A stretch of 64,000 bases of DNA from an uncultured Acidimicrobiaceae bacterium (lineage in GTDB: Bacteria; Actinomycetota; Acidimicrobiia; Spongiisociales; UBA5794), in the NCBI GenBank assembly GCA_947258985.1, contig CAMYKI010000012.1:49364-113363 (forward strand), in the 5' to 3' direction. Position numbers and translations under genes: made by a program. Positions 42,496 through 51,991 of this stretch are shown in pieces (the stretch's first letter is position 1; every line of letters begins with the position of its first letter). Under the pieces are notes generated by a model. It was given only the letters and a program-made list of their open reading frames with translations, ran no database searches and was not told the DNA's origin.

Positions 42496-43248
42496 TTGAA
42501 GAAGATCGTCGATTGGATATTCACCATCCCCTTCCTCATCACGTTCGGTCTGACTCTCGCCGTCTTCGAGCCGATAGCCCGCGTCGCTCGCCTTTTCGGC
42601 CTCCGTCCCATGGAGGTCACCATGGGGGTGATGCAGCGCATTCTCCTGGTTGTCTTCCGCATCGGAGGGACCAGCCTGCGGGTCGACAGGTCTCCGCTGG
42701 TCCTACCGTCTACCGCCTACATCCTGGTGTCGAATCACCAGAGCCTGTTCGACATCCCAATCTTCGGGGGGCTGCTATTCAGCAACTACCCGAAGTACGT
42801 GTCGAAGCGAGAGCTGGGGAGATGGCTTCCATCGATCTCATTCAATCTGACGCACGGCGGGAATGCACTGATCGACCGCGGAGACCCCGTGCAAGCGCGT
42901 CAAGCTATCCGGGAACTTGCGGTGACGTCAGCGGCACGTGATGTTGCCGTTGTCATTTTCCCCGAGGGGACGCGTTCACGGGATGGTCGTCTCAAGCCCT
43001 TTCGCACCGGCGGGCTGAAGGAACTGCTCGACGCTGCCCCCGACCTACCCGTTATCCCCACGACTGTCGACGGCGCGTGGAAGTTGCTCCGCAACAACCT
43101 ATTCCCGGTCCCTTTCGGTACGACGGTCCGTGTTCGCTTCTCGGATCCGCTGGCGCGCAATGTTGGAGAGGACTACGAGGAGCTGATCGCCCGGGCCCGC
43201 GATGTGATAGAGGGAACGCTCCTCGAGTGGAGAGCCATCGATGTTTGA
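42496..43248 (+). CDS. plsC: 1-acyl-sn-glycerol-3-phosphate acyltransferase family protein
   Basis: 250 residues from TTG 42496, preceded by GGGAGAGGG; in-frame ATGs at 42373 and 42382 would add a stretch that does not look coding. The acyltransferase motifs are LVSNHQSLFDIP (H-x4-D block), VIFPEGTRSRDGRLKPF and LPVIPTTV. It transfers an acyl chain to lysophosphatidate in phospholipid synthesis at the membrane. Its stop overlaps the next small gene. Confidence 0.88.
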   Translation: MKKIVDWIFTIPFLITFGLTLAVFEPIARVARLFGLRPMEVTMGVMQRILLVVFRIGGTSLRVDRSPLVLPSTAYILVSNHQSLFDIPIFGGLLFSNYPKYVSKRELGRWLPSISFNLTHGGNALIDRGDPVQARQAIRELAVTSAARDVAVVIFPEGTRSRDGRLKPFRTGGLKELLDAAPDLPVIPTTVDGAWKLLRNNLFPVPFGTTVRVRFSDPLARNVGEDYEELIARARDVIEGTLLEWRAIDV

Positions 43249-43630
43249 CACTTGTGTGTGTTTTGCGGAGGTGGCCCGGCTCCACGATTTCTTCGATGGA
43301 TGGTTTCGAGGGGCTCTGGCACCGGAGGCATTTAGCCAATGCGAAGCGGCGCTCGCCGAGGGTTTTGTCATCGTCACCCCGGGGGGAGAGGCGGTGCAAC
43401 GTGATGAGTTGCTGGCAGCTCTGCAGCGTCACCGCGGGAGGGAACCCGACAACTTCGCCATTGAGACGGTGGGCCGCCGCTGTCACCGGGTGAACGACGT
43501 CCACCTGGTGACATACGAGGAACGTCAGTCGGGACCGCGTCCAAACATCAGGCTGTCGACCGCCGCTATTGCCGCAGTCGGTGATAGCTTCGTCTGGCAC
43601 CACGTGCACGAGACCTGGGTCACCGTCTGA
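43241..43630 (+). CDS. Small SnoaL/DUF4440-like protein
   Basis: 129 residues from ATG 43241, overlapping plsC by eight bases. Pattern of an NTF2-like fold: helical start LHDFFDGWFRG, then LAEGFVIVTPGGEAVQRDELL and terminal strands FVWHHVHETWV. No catalytic residues can be assigned. Co-transcribed with plsC; function unknown. Confidence 0.68.
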   Translation: MFDTCVCFAEVARLHDFFDGWFRGALAPEAFSQCEAALAEGFVIVTPGGEAVQRDELLAALQRHRGREPDNFAIETVGRRCHRVNDVHLVTYEERQSGPRPNIRLSTAAIAAVGDSFVWHHVHETWVTV

Positions 43631-43736
43631 CACCAGACGACCAGTACCTGGTCGTCGCCCGCAGTCTCCTCAGAAGACCACGGGGTGCTGCCGATTCCGC
43701 TTTGAGCCGTTCGGGGCACGGCTCGTCCTCAGGCAA

Positions 43737-46418
43737 TCACAGTTCCTTCCACACGTACTCGATGCCGGGATCGCCCTTGCTTCGCTCAATCTGGAAGTCC
43801 ATGGAGCGGACGAGGTCGAGCATGCGATGGTTGGCCGTGAGTACTTCGCCCTCGATGCGGTCGAGACCGCGCGATCGTGCGATTTCCATCAGCCGCTTCA
43901 GCATCCGTTGCCCGATGCCGTGACCCTGGAAATCGTCGGAGACGACCAGAGCAAACTCGCAGCTGTTGAGGTCCGGATTGGTCACATAGCGGGTCACCCC
44001 GTGCTCGACCTCGTGCCCGTCCTCTTCAGTCACTGCGATCAACGCCATCTCCCGGTCGTAGTCGATCTGGGTGAACCGCACCAACATCTCCGGGGTCAGC
44101 TCGTGGACGGCATGCATGAACCGGAAGTACTTCGTCTCATCAGACAGACTGCGGATGAAGTCCTGCTCGATTTCTGCGTCCTCGGGCCGGATCGGACGGA
44201 TGGTCACGTCCCGGCCGTCGGGTAGCTGAAAGCTCGTCTCGAGGTCGGACGGATAAGGATGGATTGCCATGTGGGCGTATGCATCGGTCGACGGTTTGGG
44301 AATGCCGACAACGATGCGGGCGTCCACGGCCATTGCCCCTTCCTCGTCGAGAATCAGGGGGTTGATGTCCATCTCCTGGATCCAGGGGAGTTCGCACGCC
44401 ATGTTGGAAACACGCAACAGCACGTCAACCAGCGAGTCGGTGTTCGCCGCCGGCATGTTGCGGAACTCCTCGAGGCTCTTGGCGATCTTGGTCCGCCGGA
44501 TGAGGTTGCGTGCGAGTCGCTCGTTGAGCGGGGGCAGGGCAATCGCGGCATCCTGGAGAACCTCGACCCAGGTACCTCCGGCGCCAAAGCTGATCACCGG
44601 CCCGAAGACCGGGTCGTTGATCACTCCGATCATCACTTCGCGACCGTTGGTGGTGCGGTGCATCTGCTCGACGGTCACACCCTGGAGGTCGGCGTCCGGA
44701 CGCTTCCTCTGGACACGTTCTATGAGTTCGCGGTAGTTACCGCGGACGTCGGCTGCATTGCGGATATTCAGCTTGACGCCGCCGACGTCAGACTTGTGCG
44801 AGATGTCCTCTGAGTAGATCTTCATCGCGACAGGGAACCCCATCGACACAGCCAGCACGAGGGCTTCCTCCGGGTTGCGGGCGATGCCGTTGCGGACCGT
44901 CGGCACATGGAAGGCTTCGAGCAACGCGATCGATTCCGGTTCGGTCAGAACGTCACGCTTCTCGTTGAGCGCGGCCTCGATGATCAGTCGTGCGGCCTCG
45001 ATGTTCGGCTCTTCATGCTCTAGCGGAAGACGTCCAGGAGTCTGCAGCAGCAGCGTTTGATTTGCCTTGTACGCGGCCAGGTAGTGGAAGGCGTCAATGG
45101 CCGCTTCCGGTGTGTTGAACGTCGGGATGCCGGCCTGGCGGAACAATGAGCGCGCTTCATTCACCTGCTTGCCGCCCATCCAAGAAGTGATGATCGGCTT
45201 CCGGTTCTTTTGCGAGGCTTCTACGACCGCCTCGGCAACCTCCATCGGTTTTGTCATGGCTTGCGGGGTGAGGATGACGAGCACGCCGTCCACTTCGTCA
45301 TCGTTGAGGCAGATGTCAATCGCCTCGCGATACCGCTCGGGCGGGGCGTCCCCGATGATGTCCACCGGGTTGCGATGCGACCACGTGTCCGGAAGTGCCC
45401 CGTTGAGGGCTTCGATGGTCGCGTCGCCGAGTTTTGCCAGGTTCAGGCTCACCTCGGGTACGTGGTCGGCGGCGAGCACTGCAGGACCGCCGGCATTGGT
45501 GACGATGGCGATCCTGTCGCCACTCGACTTGTATTTGGATGAGAGAGTTCCGGCGGCGGCAAAGACCTGGCTGATGGTCTCCACCCGGACGACACCCGAC
45601 CGTGCAAGCGCAGCCGTGAAGGCTTCGTCGCCCCCGACGAGAGCTCCCGTATGAGACATCGAGGCGGCCGCACCCTCCGAGTGACGTCCGGCCTTGATGG
45701 CTATGACCGGTTTGATGCGGGCAGCTGCACGGAGGCCGCTCATGAAACGCCTGGAGTCGGTGAGTCCCTCGATATAGAGGATGATGCTTTCCGTTTTCGG
45801 GTCGGATGCCAGATAGTCCAGGATGTCACCGAAATCGAGATCGGCCGCGATTCCTGTTGACACGACTGCGGAGAAGCCGACATCTCGGTTCTCGGCCCAG
45901 TCGAGGATGGAAGTACACAGCGCACCGGATTGCGACACGAGGGCGATGCCGCCTTCCGCCGCCTTGTTGTTGCCGAAGGTTGCGTTGAGGCCGATGCTGG
46001 GGCGGATGAGGCCCAGGCAGTTGGGTCCCATGAATCGGATGCCGTGAGAGCGGGCCGCGTCCTTGACCTTCTCCTCGATGGCGCGTCCGGTCTCGCCGAT
46101 CTCACGGAATCCGGCCGAAAGGATGATCATCGACTTGATTCCGTAGTTGCCGCACTGCTCGACGATTCCTGGGACCGTGCGGGCGGGTGTTGCCACGATG
46201 GCAAGGTCGATGTCCTCACCGATTGCGTCGAGGTCGGGATACGCCTTCTGGCCTTGGACCTGCTCTCGCTTCGGATTGATGGCATAGATCTCGCCGTCAA
46301 ACTCGCCTTCCAGCAGGTTCTTGAACACAACCTGGCCGACGGAATCGGGGGTATCGCTCGCTCCGAACATCGCCACCGAGCCGGGGCTGAATAGGGCACT
46401 CAAATAATGCGGACGCAT
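43737..46418 (-). CDS. Pat/YfiQ-like protein: ADP-forming acyl-CoA ligase domains fused to GNAT acetyltransferase
   Basis: 893 residues from ATG 46418 with AGGAGG nine bases upstream. A CoA-binding domain (SVAMFGASDTPDSVG, residues about 10-140) and CoA-ligase domains (GPNCLGLIRP, ALVSQSGALCTS, SMSHTGALVGGDEAF) run to about 470. An ATP-grasp part (GFPVAMKIYSEDISHKSDVGGV) runs to about 700. A GNAT domain with the acetyl-CoA loop VVSDDFQGHGIGQRML ends the protein. Homologues acetylate lysines, for example on acyl-CoA synthetases. The catalytic histidine of the ligase half may be retained (SHTGAL), so ligase activity is possible. Confidence 0.92.
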   Translation of the reverse strand: MRPHYLSALFSPGSVAMFGASDTPDSVGQVVFKNLLEGEFDGEIYAINPKREQVQGQKAYPDLDAIGEDIDLAIVATPARTVPGIVEQCGNYGIKSMIILSAGFREIGETGRAIEEKVKDAARSHGIRFMGPNCLGLIRPSIGLNATFGNNKAAEGGIALVSQSGALCTSILDWAENRDVGFSAVVSTGIAADLDFGDILDYLASDPKTESIILYIEGLTDSRRFMSGLRAAARIKPVIAIKAGRHSEGAAASMSHTGALVGGDEAFTAALARSGVVRVETISQVFAAAGTLSSKYKSSGDRIAIVTNAGGPAVLAADHVPEVSLNLAKLGDATIEALNGALPDTWSHRNPVDIIGDAPPERYREAIDICLNDDEVDGVLVILTPQAMTKPMEVAEAVVEASQKNRKPIITSWMGGKQVNEARSLFRQAGIPTFNTPEAAIDAFHYLAAYKANQTLLLQTPGRLPLEHEEPNIEAARLIIEAALNEKRDVLTEPESIALLEAFHVPTVRNGIARNPEEALVLAVSMGFPVAMKIYSEDISHKSDVGGVKLNIRNAADVRGNYRELIERVQRKRPDADLQGVTVEQMHRTTNGREVMIGVINDPVFGPVISFGAGGTWVEVLQDAAIALPPLNERLARNLIRRTKIAKSLEEFRNMPAANTDSLVDVLLRVSNMACELPWIQEMDINPLILDEEGAMAVDARIVVGIPKPSTDAYAHMAIHPYPSDLETSFQLPDGRDVTIRPIRPEDAEIEQDFIRSLSDETKYFRFMHAVHELTPEMLVRFTQIDYDREMALIAVTEEDGHEVEHGVTRYVTNPDLNSCEFALVVSDDFQGHGIGQRMLKRLMEIARSRGLDRIEGEVLTANHRMLDLVRSMDFQIERSKGDPGIEYVWKEL

Positions 46419-46655
46419 TTGAATCGGCCTCCTAGGACCTTTTGATGTCACCTTCGCTGCTGTCCAATGGGGCAACTAGGGTCTCGCGGCCCCTGAACCA
46501 TGCCAGCCGACCCCGAGTCGATCGGCATGCGTCTCTGACGGCCGGGGCCCTTGTCGCGGGACGATGGTCCCGGTGTCCGGGGACCTCGGGCGCAGCGCTC
46601 ACTATCGGGGATGGGCGACCTGAACCAAGCCGGGGTGCCGATAGCATACGGGGCC

Positions 46656-47186
46656 ATGGACAACGACACATCAGAAACTGCTAGAGCCGCCCATGCCGAA
46701 TGGCGCCGGGTGCGGGACGAGTTCTTCAAGCACCATTACGCATCGCCGTTGCCGGAAGAGACGATGGAGGTCTTTGAGCGCATCGAGTACTTCCCATTCA
46801 ACCCGGACATGGTTTTTGAGACGACCCTGCAACCTCTAGCCACAGATGCAGTGGAGATCCTCTCATCTACGGGTTCTCGCTCGGCCTACCCGGCGGCGGG
46901 CGAAGTCACGATCTCATTCCCCGACGGCGAGAAGTTGCTGATTGTGCTGCAGGGCGAGGAGGACGAGGTGTTCATCCCGTTCAGCGACGCCACCTGCGGC
47001 GTCGACTCCTATGGCGGAGGACGGTATGTGAGCCCGATCGCAGGGCCAGAAGGCAAGCTGGTCGTCGATTTCAATCGAACAATCAACCCATATTGTGTGT
47101 ACGACCCCGATTTCTCGTGCCCGCTTCCGCCGGCCCAGAACCGTCTCACGATGAGAATCGAAGCCGGAGAGAAGGACTTCTGCTGA
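46656..47186 (+). CDS. DUF1684 family protein
   Basis: 176 residues from ATG 46656. The DUF1684 C-terminal signature is clear: GGGRYVSPI, VVDFNRTINPYCVYDPDFSCPLPP (described as DFNR..NPYC and FSCPLPP) and RLTMRIEAGE. Cytosolic, no signal peptide. The role of this widespread family is unknown. Divergent from the Pat-like gene; the 237-base gap between them should hold both promoters. Confidence 0.9.
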   Translation: MDNDTSETARAAHAEWRRVRDEFFKHHYASPLPEETMEVFERIEYFPFNPDMVFETTLQPLATDAVEILSSTGSRSAYPAAGEVTISFPDGEKLLIVLQGEEDEVFIPFSDATCGVDSYGGGRYVSPIAGPEGKLVVDFNRTINPYCVYDPDFSCPLPPAQNRLTMRIEAGEKDFC

Positions 47187-47242
47187 GGGTCGCGAGCTGC
47201 CGAACCTCAAGAAACCCAGGCAGCTGCCGATCTCGATAACTC

Positions 47243-48943
47243 ATGGGATCGCAGACCACATCAAGCGGCATGCGCTCGGATCCCGTCCTCGAGCTTGCCC
47301 GGAGAGGCGCCGTGCAGCTTGCGGTCGGTGGAGGAGTGGTTTTGTCGATCACGTCGCTCGTCCAGGTACTGCTGGGTGAGCCGGCGGCGGCGATAACCCT
47401 CGTTGCGGCAATTCCCACAACGGTCATCGCGTTGGGGATGCTGGGACAAGAGCGCCCCAACGTCATTGCGCTTCTGTCTCTCATAACGGGGTTCGCCCTT
47501 GCGGCCGAGGTCTTCGCCGCTGTTCGCGGTGAAACCGCCTACGTCGCCGGCATTGGTGCTGAGGTCGTGGTATTCGGTCTGGGGATGTTGGCGGTGTTCG
47601 TTGCCAGGAAGCACCCTGTAGTCGTCGGTGCCGGCTTCCTGATGGCTGCTCTTGCCATAGTCCTCGTTGCCCAGGTTCATCTCAACGGGCCCACGTTGGA
47701 GATTGTCAGCGACATATTTGTGATGCTGGCGGTTCTGGGGACGTTGATGTACCTGGTCATCCGAGTCATGCAGTCCCTTTCGCAATCCAGAGCCCGGTAC
47801 GTCGATCTGGCGAAAGTCATCCCGGTGGCGACTTTCGAGCTGGATGCTTCCCGGGTGCTGAGACGACTCGGCGAACTCACCGGGCCCGAGTTTGCTGCGC
47901 TCGCTTCATCCCACGCACAGAACGAGCTCTACGCCGAGCTCATGGGTTTGGTCAGAATCTCATACACCAACGAAGCCGCGGACAACCTCGTCGACGATCT
48001 CGGGGTCTGGAGCGAGTTTTTGGCGGGCCCAAACGGCAAGGCGTTCAGAGCTGAGGCGACCTCGGTGTTGGTTGCCGTGTGGCGGGGTGTCGGCTCCGGT
48101 TCGGGAGAGGTCTCACTGGTACGCCGGGATGGGTCCCAACAGGAATTCATCTACAGGTGGGCTCTCGGACAGATCGATGGCCGCGATCTGCCGGGGACTC
48201 TTGTATTCGCCGCAACCGATGTGACCCGGCTTCGCGAGACCGAACACGAACTAGCGAGGCAGCTCGAAGAGCGCGAACAGTTTGTTGCATCGGTGAGCCA
48301 TGAGCTGCGCACTCCTCTCACGTCGATAGTGGGCTTGACGGAAGAGTTGGTTGATCGCCCCCAGGCCTTTGGTGACGCCGAACAGGCCGAGTTGCTCGGC
48401 ATAGTTGCCGCCGAGGCACGCGACGTCGCAGACATCGTCGAGGATCTTCTGGTCACTGCCAGAGCGGAGGCTGGCCAACTCAACGTCAATCCTGCTCCTT
48501 GTGAACTCGGGAGCGAAGCGCGCCGGGTTGCCGATCTCCTTGGTGGCGTGGACATGGTGACAGAGGAGTCCTGGACCAATGCCGATCCGGTGCGGCTCCG
48601 TCAGATCATGCGCAATCTCCTGTCGAACGCCGGTCGTCACGGCGGTCCCGATGTCCGCGCGGTGGTCCGTTGCGAAGAGGGTATGGCGACCTTCGAGGTC
48701 TTCGATAATGGCCCTCCGCTTCCCTACGACGAGAGAGAACGGATCTTCATGCCGTATGAGCGCGTTGGCAGCGGTGGCGTTGTCGAGTCCGTCGGACTGG
48801 GTCTTCATGTGGCCCGGGTTCTCGCTCGCCTCATGGGCGGCGATCTCACCTACGATCACGATGGCCGGGAGTCGGTGTTTCGCCTCGAACTAATGACGAT
48901 TGCCGAACCCTCGAGGGGAATCGACGGCGCTGCCGCCATGTGA
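47243..48943 (+). CDS. Membrane sensor histidine kinase
   Basis: 566 residues. Five or six helices in the first 180 residues (LAVGGGVVLSITSLVQVLL to VMLAVLGTLMYLVIRV) form an integral sensor, followed by a PAS-like region (about 195-340), a coiled segment and the kinase core: H-box SVSHELRTPLTSI, N-box RNLLSNAGRHG, G1 FDNGPPLP and G2 VGLGLHVARVLA. It autophosphorylates on histidine. No response regulator lies next to it, so it is an orphan kinase. Confidence 0.9.
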   Translation: MGSQTTSSGMRSDPVLELARRGAVQLAVGGGVVLSITSLVQVLLGEPAAAITLVAAIPTTVIALGMLGQERPNVIALLSLITGFALAAEVFAAVRGETAYVAGIGAEVVVFGLGMLAVFVARKHPVVVGAGFLMAALAIVLVAQVHLNGPTLEIVSDIFVMLAVLGTLMYLVIRVMQSLSQSRARYVDLAKVIPVATFELDASRVLRRLGELTGPEFAALASSHAQNELYAELMGLVRISYTNEAADNLVDDLGVWSEFLAGPNGKAFRAEATSVLVAVWRGVGSGSGEVSLVRRDGSQQEFIYRWALGQIDGRDLPGTLVFAATDVTRLRETEHELARQLEEREQFVASVSHELRTPLTSIVGLTEELVDRPQAFGDAEQAELLGIVAAEARDVADIVEDLLVTARAEAGQLNVNPAPCELGSEARRVADLLGGVDMVTEESWTNADPVRLRQIMRNLLSNAGRHGGPDVRAVVRCEEGMATFEVFDNGPPLPYDERERIFMPYERVGSGGVVESVGLGLHVARVLARLMGGDLTYDHDGRESVFRLELMTIAEPSRGIDGAAAM

Positions 48944-48979
48944 CCCAATCGGCCTGTGGCGACGGCTACTGTGGCCGCC

Positions 48980-49960
48980 ATGAGATTCGGAGCATTCACC
49001 CCCCAAGGCTGGCGGCTCGACCTAGTCGGGATCGAAACTGCAGAACAGTGGCCCACCATCCTCTCGGTAGCCAAGACAATCGAGGCGGCCGGATACGAGT
49101 CGGTGTGGGTTTACGACCATTTCCACACCGTTCCCGTGCCGACTCAGGAGGTCACCTACGAAGCGTGGACCCTGATGGCGGCCCTGGCAGCGGCCACCGA
49201 TACGGTACGGCTCGGCCAGATGTGCACCTGTAACGGGTACCGTTCACCCGCGTATCTGGCGAAGGTTGCGGCATCAATCGACGCCATATCGGGAGGCCGT
49301 CTCGAAATGGGTATCGGGGCCGGATGGTACGCCCACGAGTATCACGGGTACGGATACCCGTTCCCCAAGGCGTCGGTTCGTATCGGCGAGCTGCGCGAGG
49401 CGGTCGAGATCATGCAGCGGATGTGGACGGAGGACGAGGTCCACTTCCAGGGGAAGTACTACAAACTCGACGGAGCGATCTGTCAGCCGAAGCCTTTGCA
49501 GGATCCGCACATCCCGTTCTGGGTTGCCGGTGGTGGCGAGAAGCTGACACTCAACGTGGCTGCCAGGTATGCCAAGTACACCAACTTCGCGTCAAGCGTC
49601 GAAGAGTTCGAGCACAAGTCGAACGTGTTGCGCGGCCACTGCGAGGATGTAGGGACGGACTTTGATGCCATCGTCCGCTCGACCAACTTCAATGTGGTGT
49701 GTGCAGCTACCGAAGCGGAGGTGGAAGAGCGGATCGGCGATATCAGGGACCGCTACAGCCCATACGTTTCCGAGGATCGGCTCGATCGTGTTGAGCAGTT
49801 GTTCCGCAGCACGTCGGGCACTCCAGCGCAGATCGTCGAGAAGATGAGGCCCTGGGCCGACGCCGGTCTGGCGTACGGGATCGTTTACTTCCAGGAGGCG
49901 GCCTACGACACCTCCGGATTGGAACTCTTCGCATCCGAGGTCATCCCTGCGCTGATCTGA
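48980..49960 (+). CDS. Luciferase-like F420-dependent oxidoreductase
   Basis: 326 residues from ATG 48980. (beta/alpha)8 LLM fold: FGAFTPQGW, ESVWVYDHFHTV, RLGQMCTCNGYRSPAYLAK, DAISGGRLEMGIGAGW and IPFWVAGGGEKLTL. This resembles the actinobacterial F420-dependent subgroup annotated as TIGR03560-type. It probably uses F420 in a hydride transfer to an unknown substrate. Confidence 0.9.
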   Translation: MRFGAFTPQGWRLDLVGIETAEQWPTILSVAKTIEAAGYESVWVYDHFHTVPVPTQEVTYEAWTLMAALAAATDTVRLGQMCTCNGYRSPAYLAKVAASIDAISGGRLEMGIGAGWYAHEYHGYGYPFPKASVRIGELREAVEIMQRMWTEDEVHFQGKYYKLDGAICQPKPLQDPHIPFWVAGGGEKLTLNVAARYAKYTNFASSVEEFEHKSNVLRGHCEDVGTDFDAIVRSTNFNVVCAATEAEVEERIGDIRDRYSPYVSEDRLDRVEQLFRSTSGTPAQIVEKMRPWADAGLAYGIVYFQEAAYDTSGLELFASEVIPALI

Positions 49961-49997
49961 TCCGAACCAGGATTGATATTCAAAATGAGGTTGCTCA

Positions 49998-50900
49998 GTG
50001 TCGGTCGTTGGTGAGATACAAAGACGCATAGTCGGCACCACTACGGGGCTATTTGCGCATGCGCCCTATCCGCTCGAGGAGTCGATGCGGTACCGGGGAG
50101 ATCCCGGGTTGTTCGGACCCGAATCGATCACCTGGCCCGTTATTGGCGATGTGGCGGCTTTTGTCGGTGGTATCCGGGCTCTGTTGGTCCAGGCCGCCCA
50201 TCAGGAGGTTGCGGCCGGCGTGGCGGACCACTCGCGCTACCAGGACGACCCGCTCGGGCGTTTGTCGCGCACCTCGGCCTATGTGACTGCCACTGCATTC
50301 GGTGCGGGGCCGGAGGTCGCACACGCAGTCGATCTGGTGAGGCGGGCCCATCGTCCGGTTTCCGGGGAATCTCACAGAGGTCGTTCATATTCCGCAGATC
50401 GACCGTCTCAGGCCGCCTGGGTGCACAACGTGCTCACCGACTCATTCTTGGTTGCCTACCGCGTATTTGGCAGGCAGGAAATCAGCGACCAGGACGCTGA
50501 CAGATTCGTCAACGAGCAGACCTCCGTCGGGAAGCTGCTCGATGCGGATCCATTGCCGGAGACTGCGGCGGAACTGAGTGAATGGGTCGCCGGTCATCCT
50601 GCCATCGGCCGCTCGCCGGGGATGGACGGAGCGATCGGTTTCTTGAAATCCCCGCCGCTGCCGCTGCGGGTCAAGATCGGATATCGGATTCTCTATTCGG
50701 CGGCGGCCGCGACCATACCGCCCGAGCTGCGGAGGGTCCTGGGAGTGAATCGGATCCCCGGAGCGATCCTCGCAGGAAAGGCGACCATCCTGTTCCTTCG
50801 TTGGGCTCTGGGATCTTCACCCTCGTGGTACATCGCGCTGCGTCGGGTAGGGGCGCCGCTGCCGCAAGGCCACCGGTTCCGCACAGAACCATTTAGCTAG
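49998..50900 (+). CDS. DUF2236 (MpaB-like) oxygenase-family protein
   Basis: 300 residues from GTG 49998. Conserved blocks of the DUF2236 family are present: WPVIGDVAAFVGGIRALLVQ, DPLGRLSRTSAYVTATAFG, RRAHRPVSG and WVHNVLTDSFLVAY. Rubber-oxygenase Lcp and fungal MpaB belong to the same superfamily and bind haem. Helical and soluble. Substrate unknown. Confidence 0.88.
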   Translation: MSVVGEIQRRIVGTTTGLFAHAPYPLEESMRYRGDPGLFGPESITWPVIGDVAAFVGGIRALLVQAAHQEVAAGVADHSRYQDDPLGRLSRTSAYVTATAFGAGPEVAHAVDLVRRAHRPVSGESHRGRSYSADRPSQAAWVHNVLTDSFLVAYRVFGRQEISDQDADRFVNEQTSVGKLLDADPLPETAAELSEWVAGHPAIGRSPGMDGAIGFLKSPPLPLRVKIGYRILYSAAAATIPPELRRVLGVNRIPGAILAGKATILFLRWALGSSPSWYIALRRVGAPLPQGHRFRTEPFS

Positions 50901-50905
50901 CCGGT

Positions 50906-50993
50906 GGTTCTTGCGTAACTGCCGCCGCCCGGGTTGGCCGGCCTGAGTTCTTGCGTAGATGCGGTCGGATATGCGACCTGAGGTACGCAAGAA
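50906..50993. repeat. Palindromic repeat cluster related to copies 1-3
   Basis: Within the 103-base gap between the DUF2236 and dehydratase genes, TTCTTGCGTA occurs at 50908-50917 and 50948-50957, and its reverse complement at 50984-50993. The last two arms enclose an inner stem GGTCG/CGACC, forming a 46-base cruciform. GTTCTTGCGTAGATGC (50947-50962) is identical to the start of copy 3 at 36.4 kb, and CCGGCCTGAGTT (50938-50949) is shared with copy 1. Confidence 0.7.
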
Positions 50994-51003
50994 ACTCTGT
51001 GCG

Positions 51004-51957
51004 TCACCTTTTGCCGGGGAGCCAGGAGAGGTCGGTGTTGCCTCCGCTGATGATGACGCCGATGTTCTTGCCGGCCAGTTCATCGGCCATGGTACGAAGG
51101 GCAGCCAGACCTACGGCACCCGAAGGTTCAACAAGCATCTTCATCCTGTGTAGATGGAAGAGTGCGGCATCGATGATGGTCGTTTCCTCAACCCTGACGA
51201 TCTCAACACCCGCCCAGCTCAAGGTGGCGAACGTGAGGCTTCCCAGCGCCGTGAGCAGTCCGTCGGCAACCGTATCGGGATTGGCCACCTGCGGCTGGAT
51301 CTCGCCATTCTCGAGGGACCGAAAGGCGTCGTCGACCGCATAAGGTTCGGCGCCGACGATACGGGCCTCGGGGAGGAGGGCCCGGGTCGTGATCGCAGTC
51401 CCCGACATCAGCCCACCGCCGCCGATTGGGGCGACCACAATGTCGAGGTCGCCGACCTCCTCGATCAATTCCAAAGCGGCAGTTCCCTGGCCGGCGATGA
51501 CTGCGGCGTTGTTGTACGGATGAACCATGGTCGCCCCGGTCTCCTGAACGATCCGTGCAGTTGCGCTTTCCCTCTCCAGGTGCTCGACCATCTCGATCTC
51601 AGCTCCGTATCCGCGCACCGCATCGATCTTCACCTGCGGGGCATGATTCGGCATTACCACAGTGCACCGGATGCCTCGGATCGAGGCAGCGTAGGCGAGG
51701 GCGGCGCCATGGTTCCCGGAGGAGTGAGTGATTACCCCGCGCCCGGCGGCATCATCATCGAGTGATAGCACCGCGTTGAGAGCTCCCCTCGCTTTGAAGG
51801 CCCCCACCTTTTGCAGGTTCTCGCATTTGAAGAACACATCCGCTCCGATTTCTCTACGGAGCGTTGTCGAGGTTGCGATCGGGGTGCGGTGGGCGTGGGG
51901 CGAAACACGTCGTGCCGCGGCGAGAACGTCGTCAAAAGAAGCGGCAGGTTGCGGCAC
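51004..51957 (-). CDS. Serine/threonine dehydratase family PLP enzyme
   Basis: 317 residues from GTG 51957. The PLP lysine lies in KCENLQKVGAFKARGA, the phosphate-binding glycine loop is PIGGGGLMSG, and HSSGNHGAALAYAA is the asparagine block. Without a C-terminal ACT domain it is the short catabolic form, either threonine dehydratase or serine racemase/dehydratase. It deaminates serine or threonine to a keto acid. Confidence 0.9.
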   Translation of the reverse strand: MPQPAASFDDVLAAARRVSPHAHRTPIATSTTLRREIGADVFFKCENLQKVGAFKARGALNAVLSLDDDAAGRGVITHSSGNHGAALAYAASIRGIRCTVVMPNHAPQVKIDAVRGYGAEIEMVEHLERESATARIVQETGATMVHPYNNAAVIAGQGTAALELIEEVGDLDIVVAPIGGGGLMSGTAITTRALLPEARIVGAEPYAVDDAFRSLENGEIQPQVANPDTVADGLLTALGSLTFATLSWAGVEIVRVEETTIIDAALFHLHRMKMLVEPSGAVGLAALRTMADELAGKNIGVIISGGNTDLSWLPGKR

Positions 51958-51991
51958 AGAAGCTCCACTGGGATCGGATCCGGCGAGTGTA

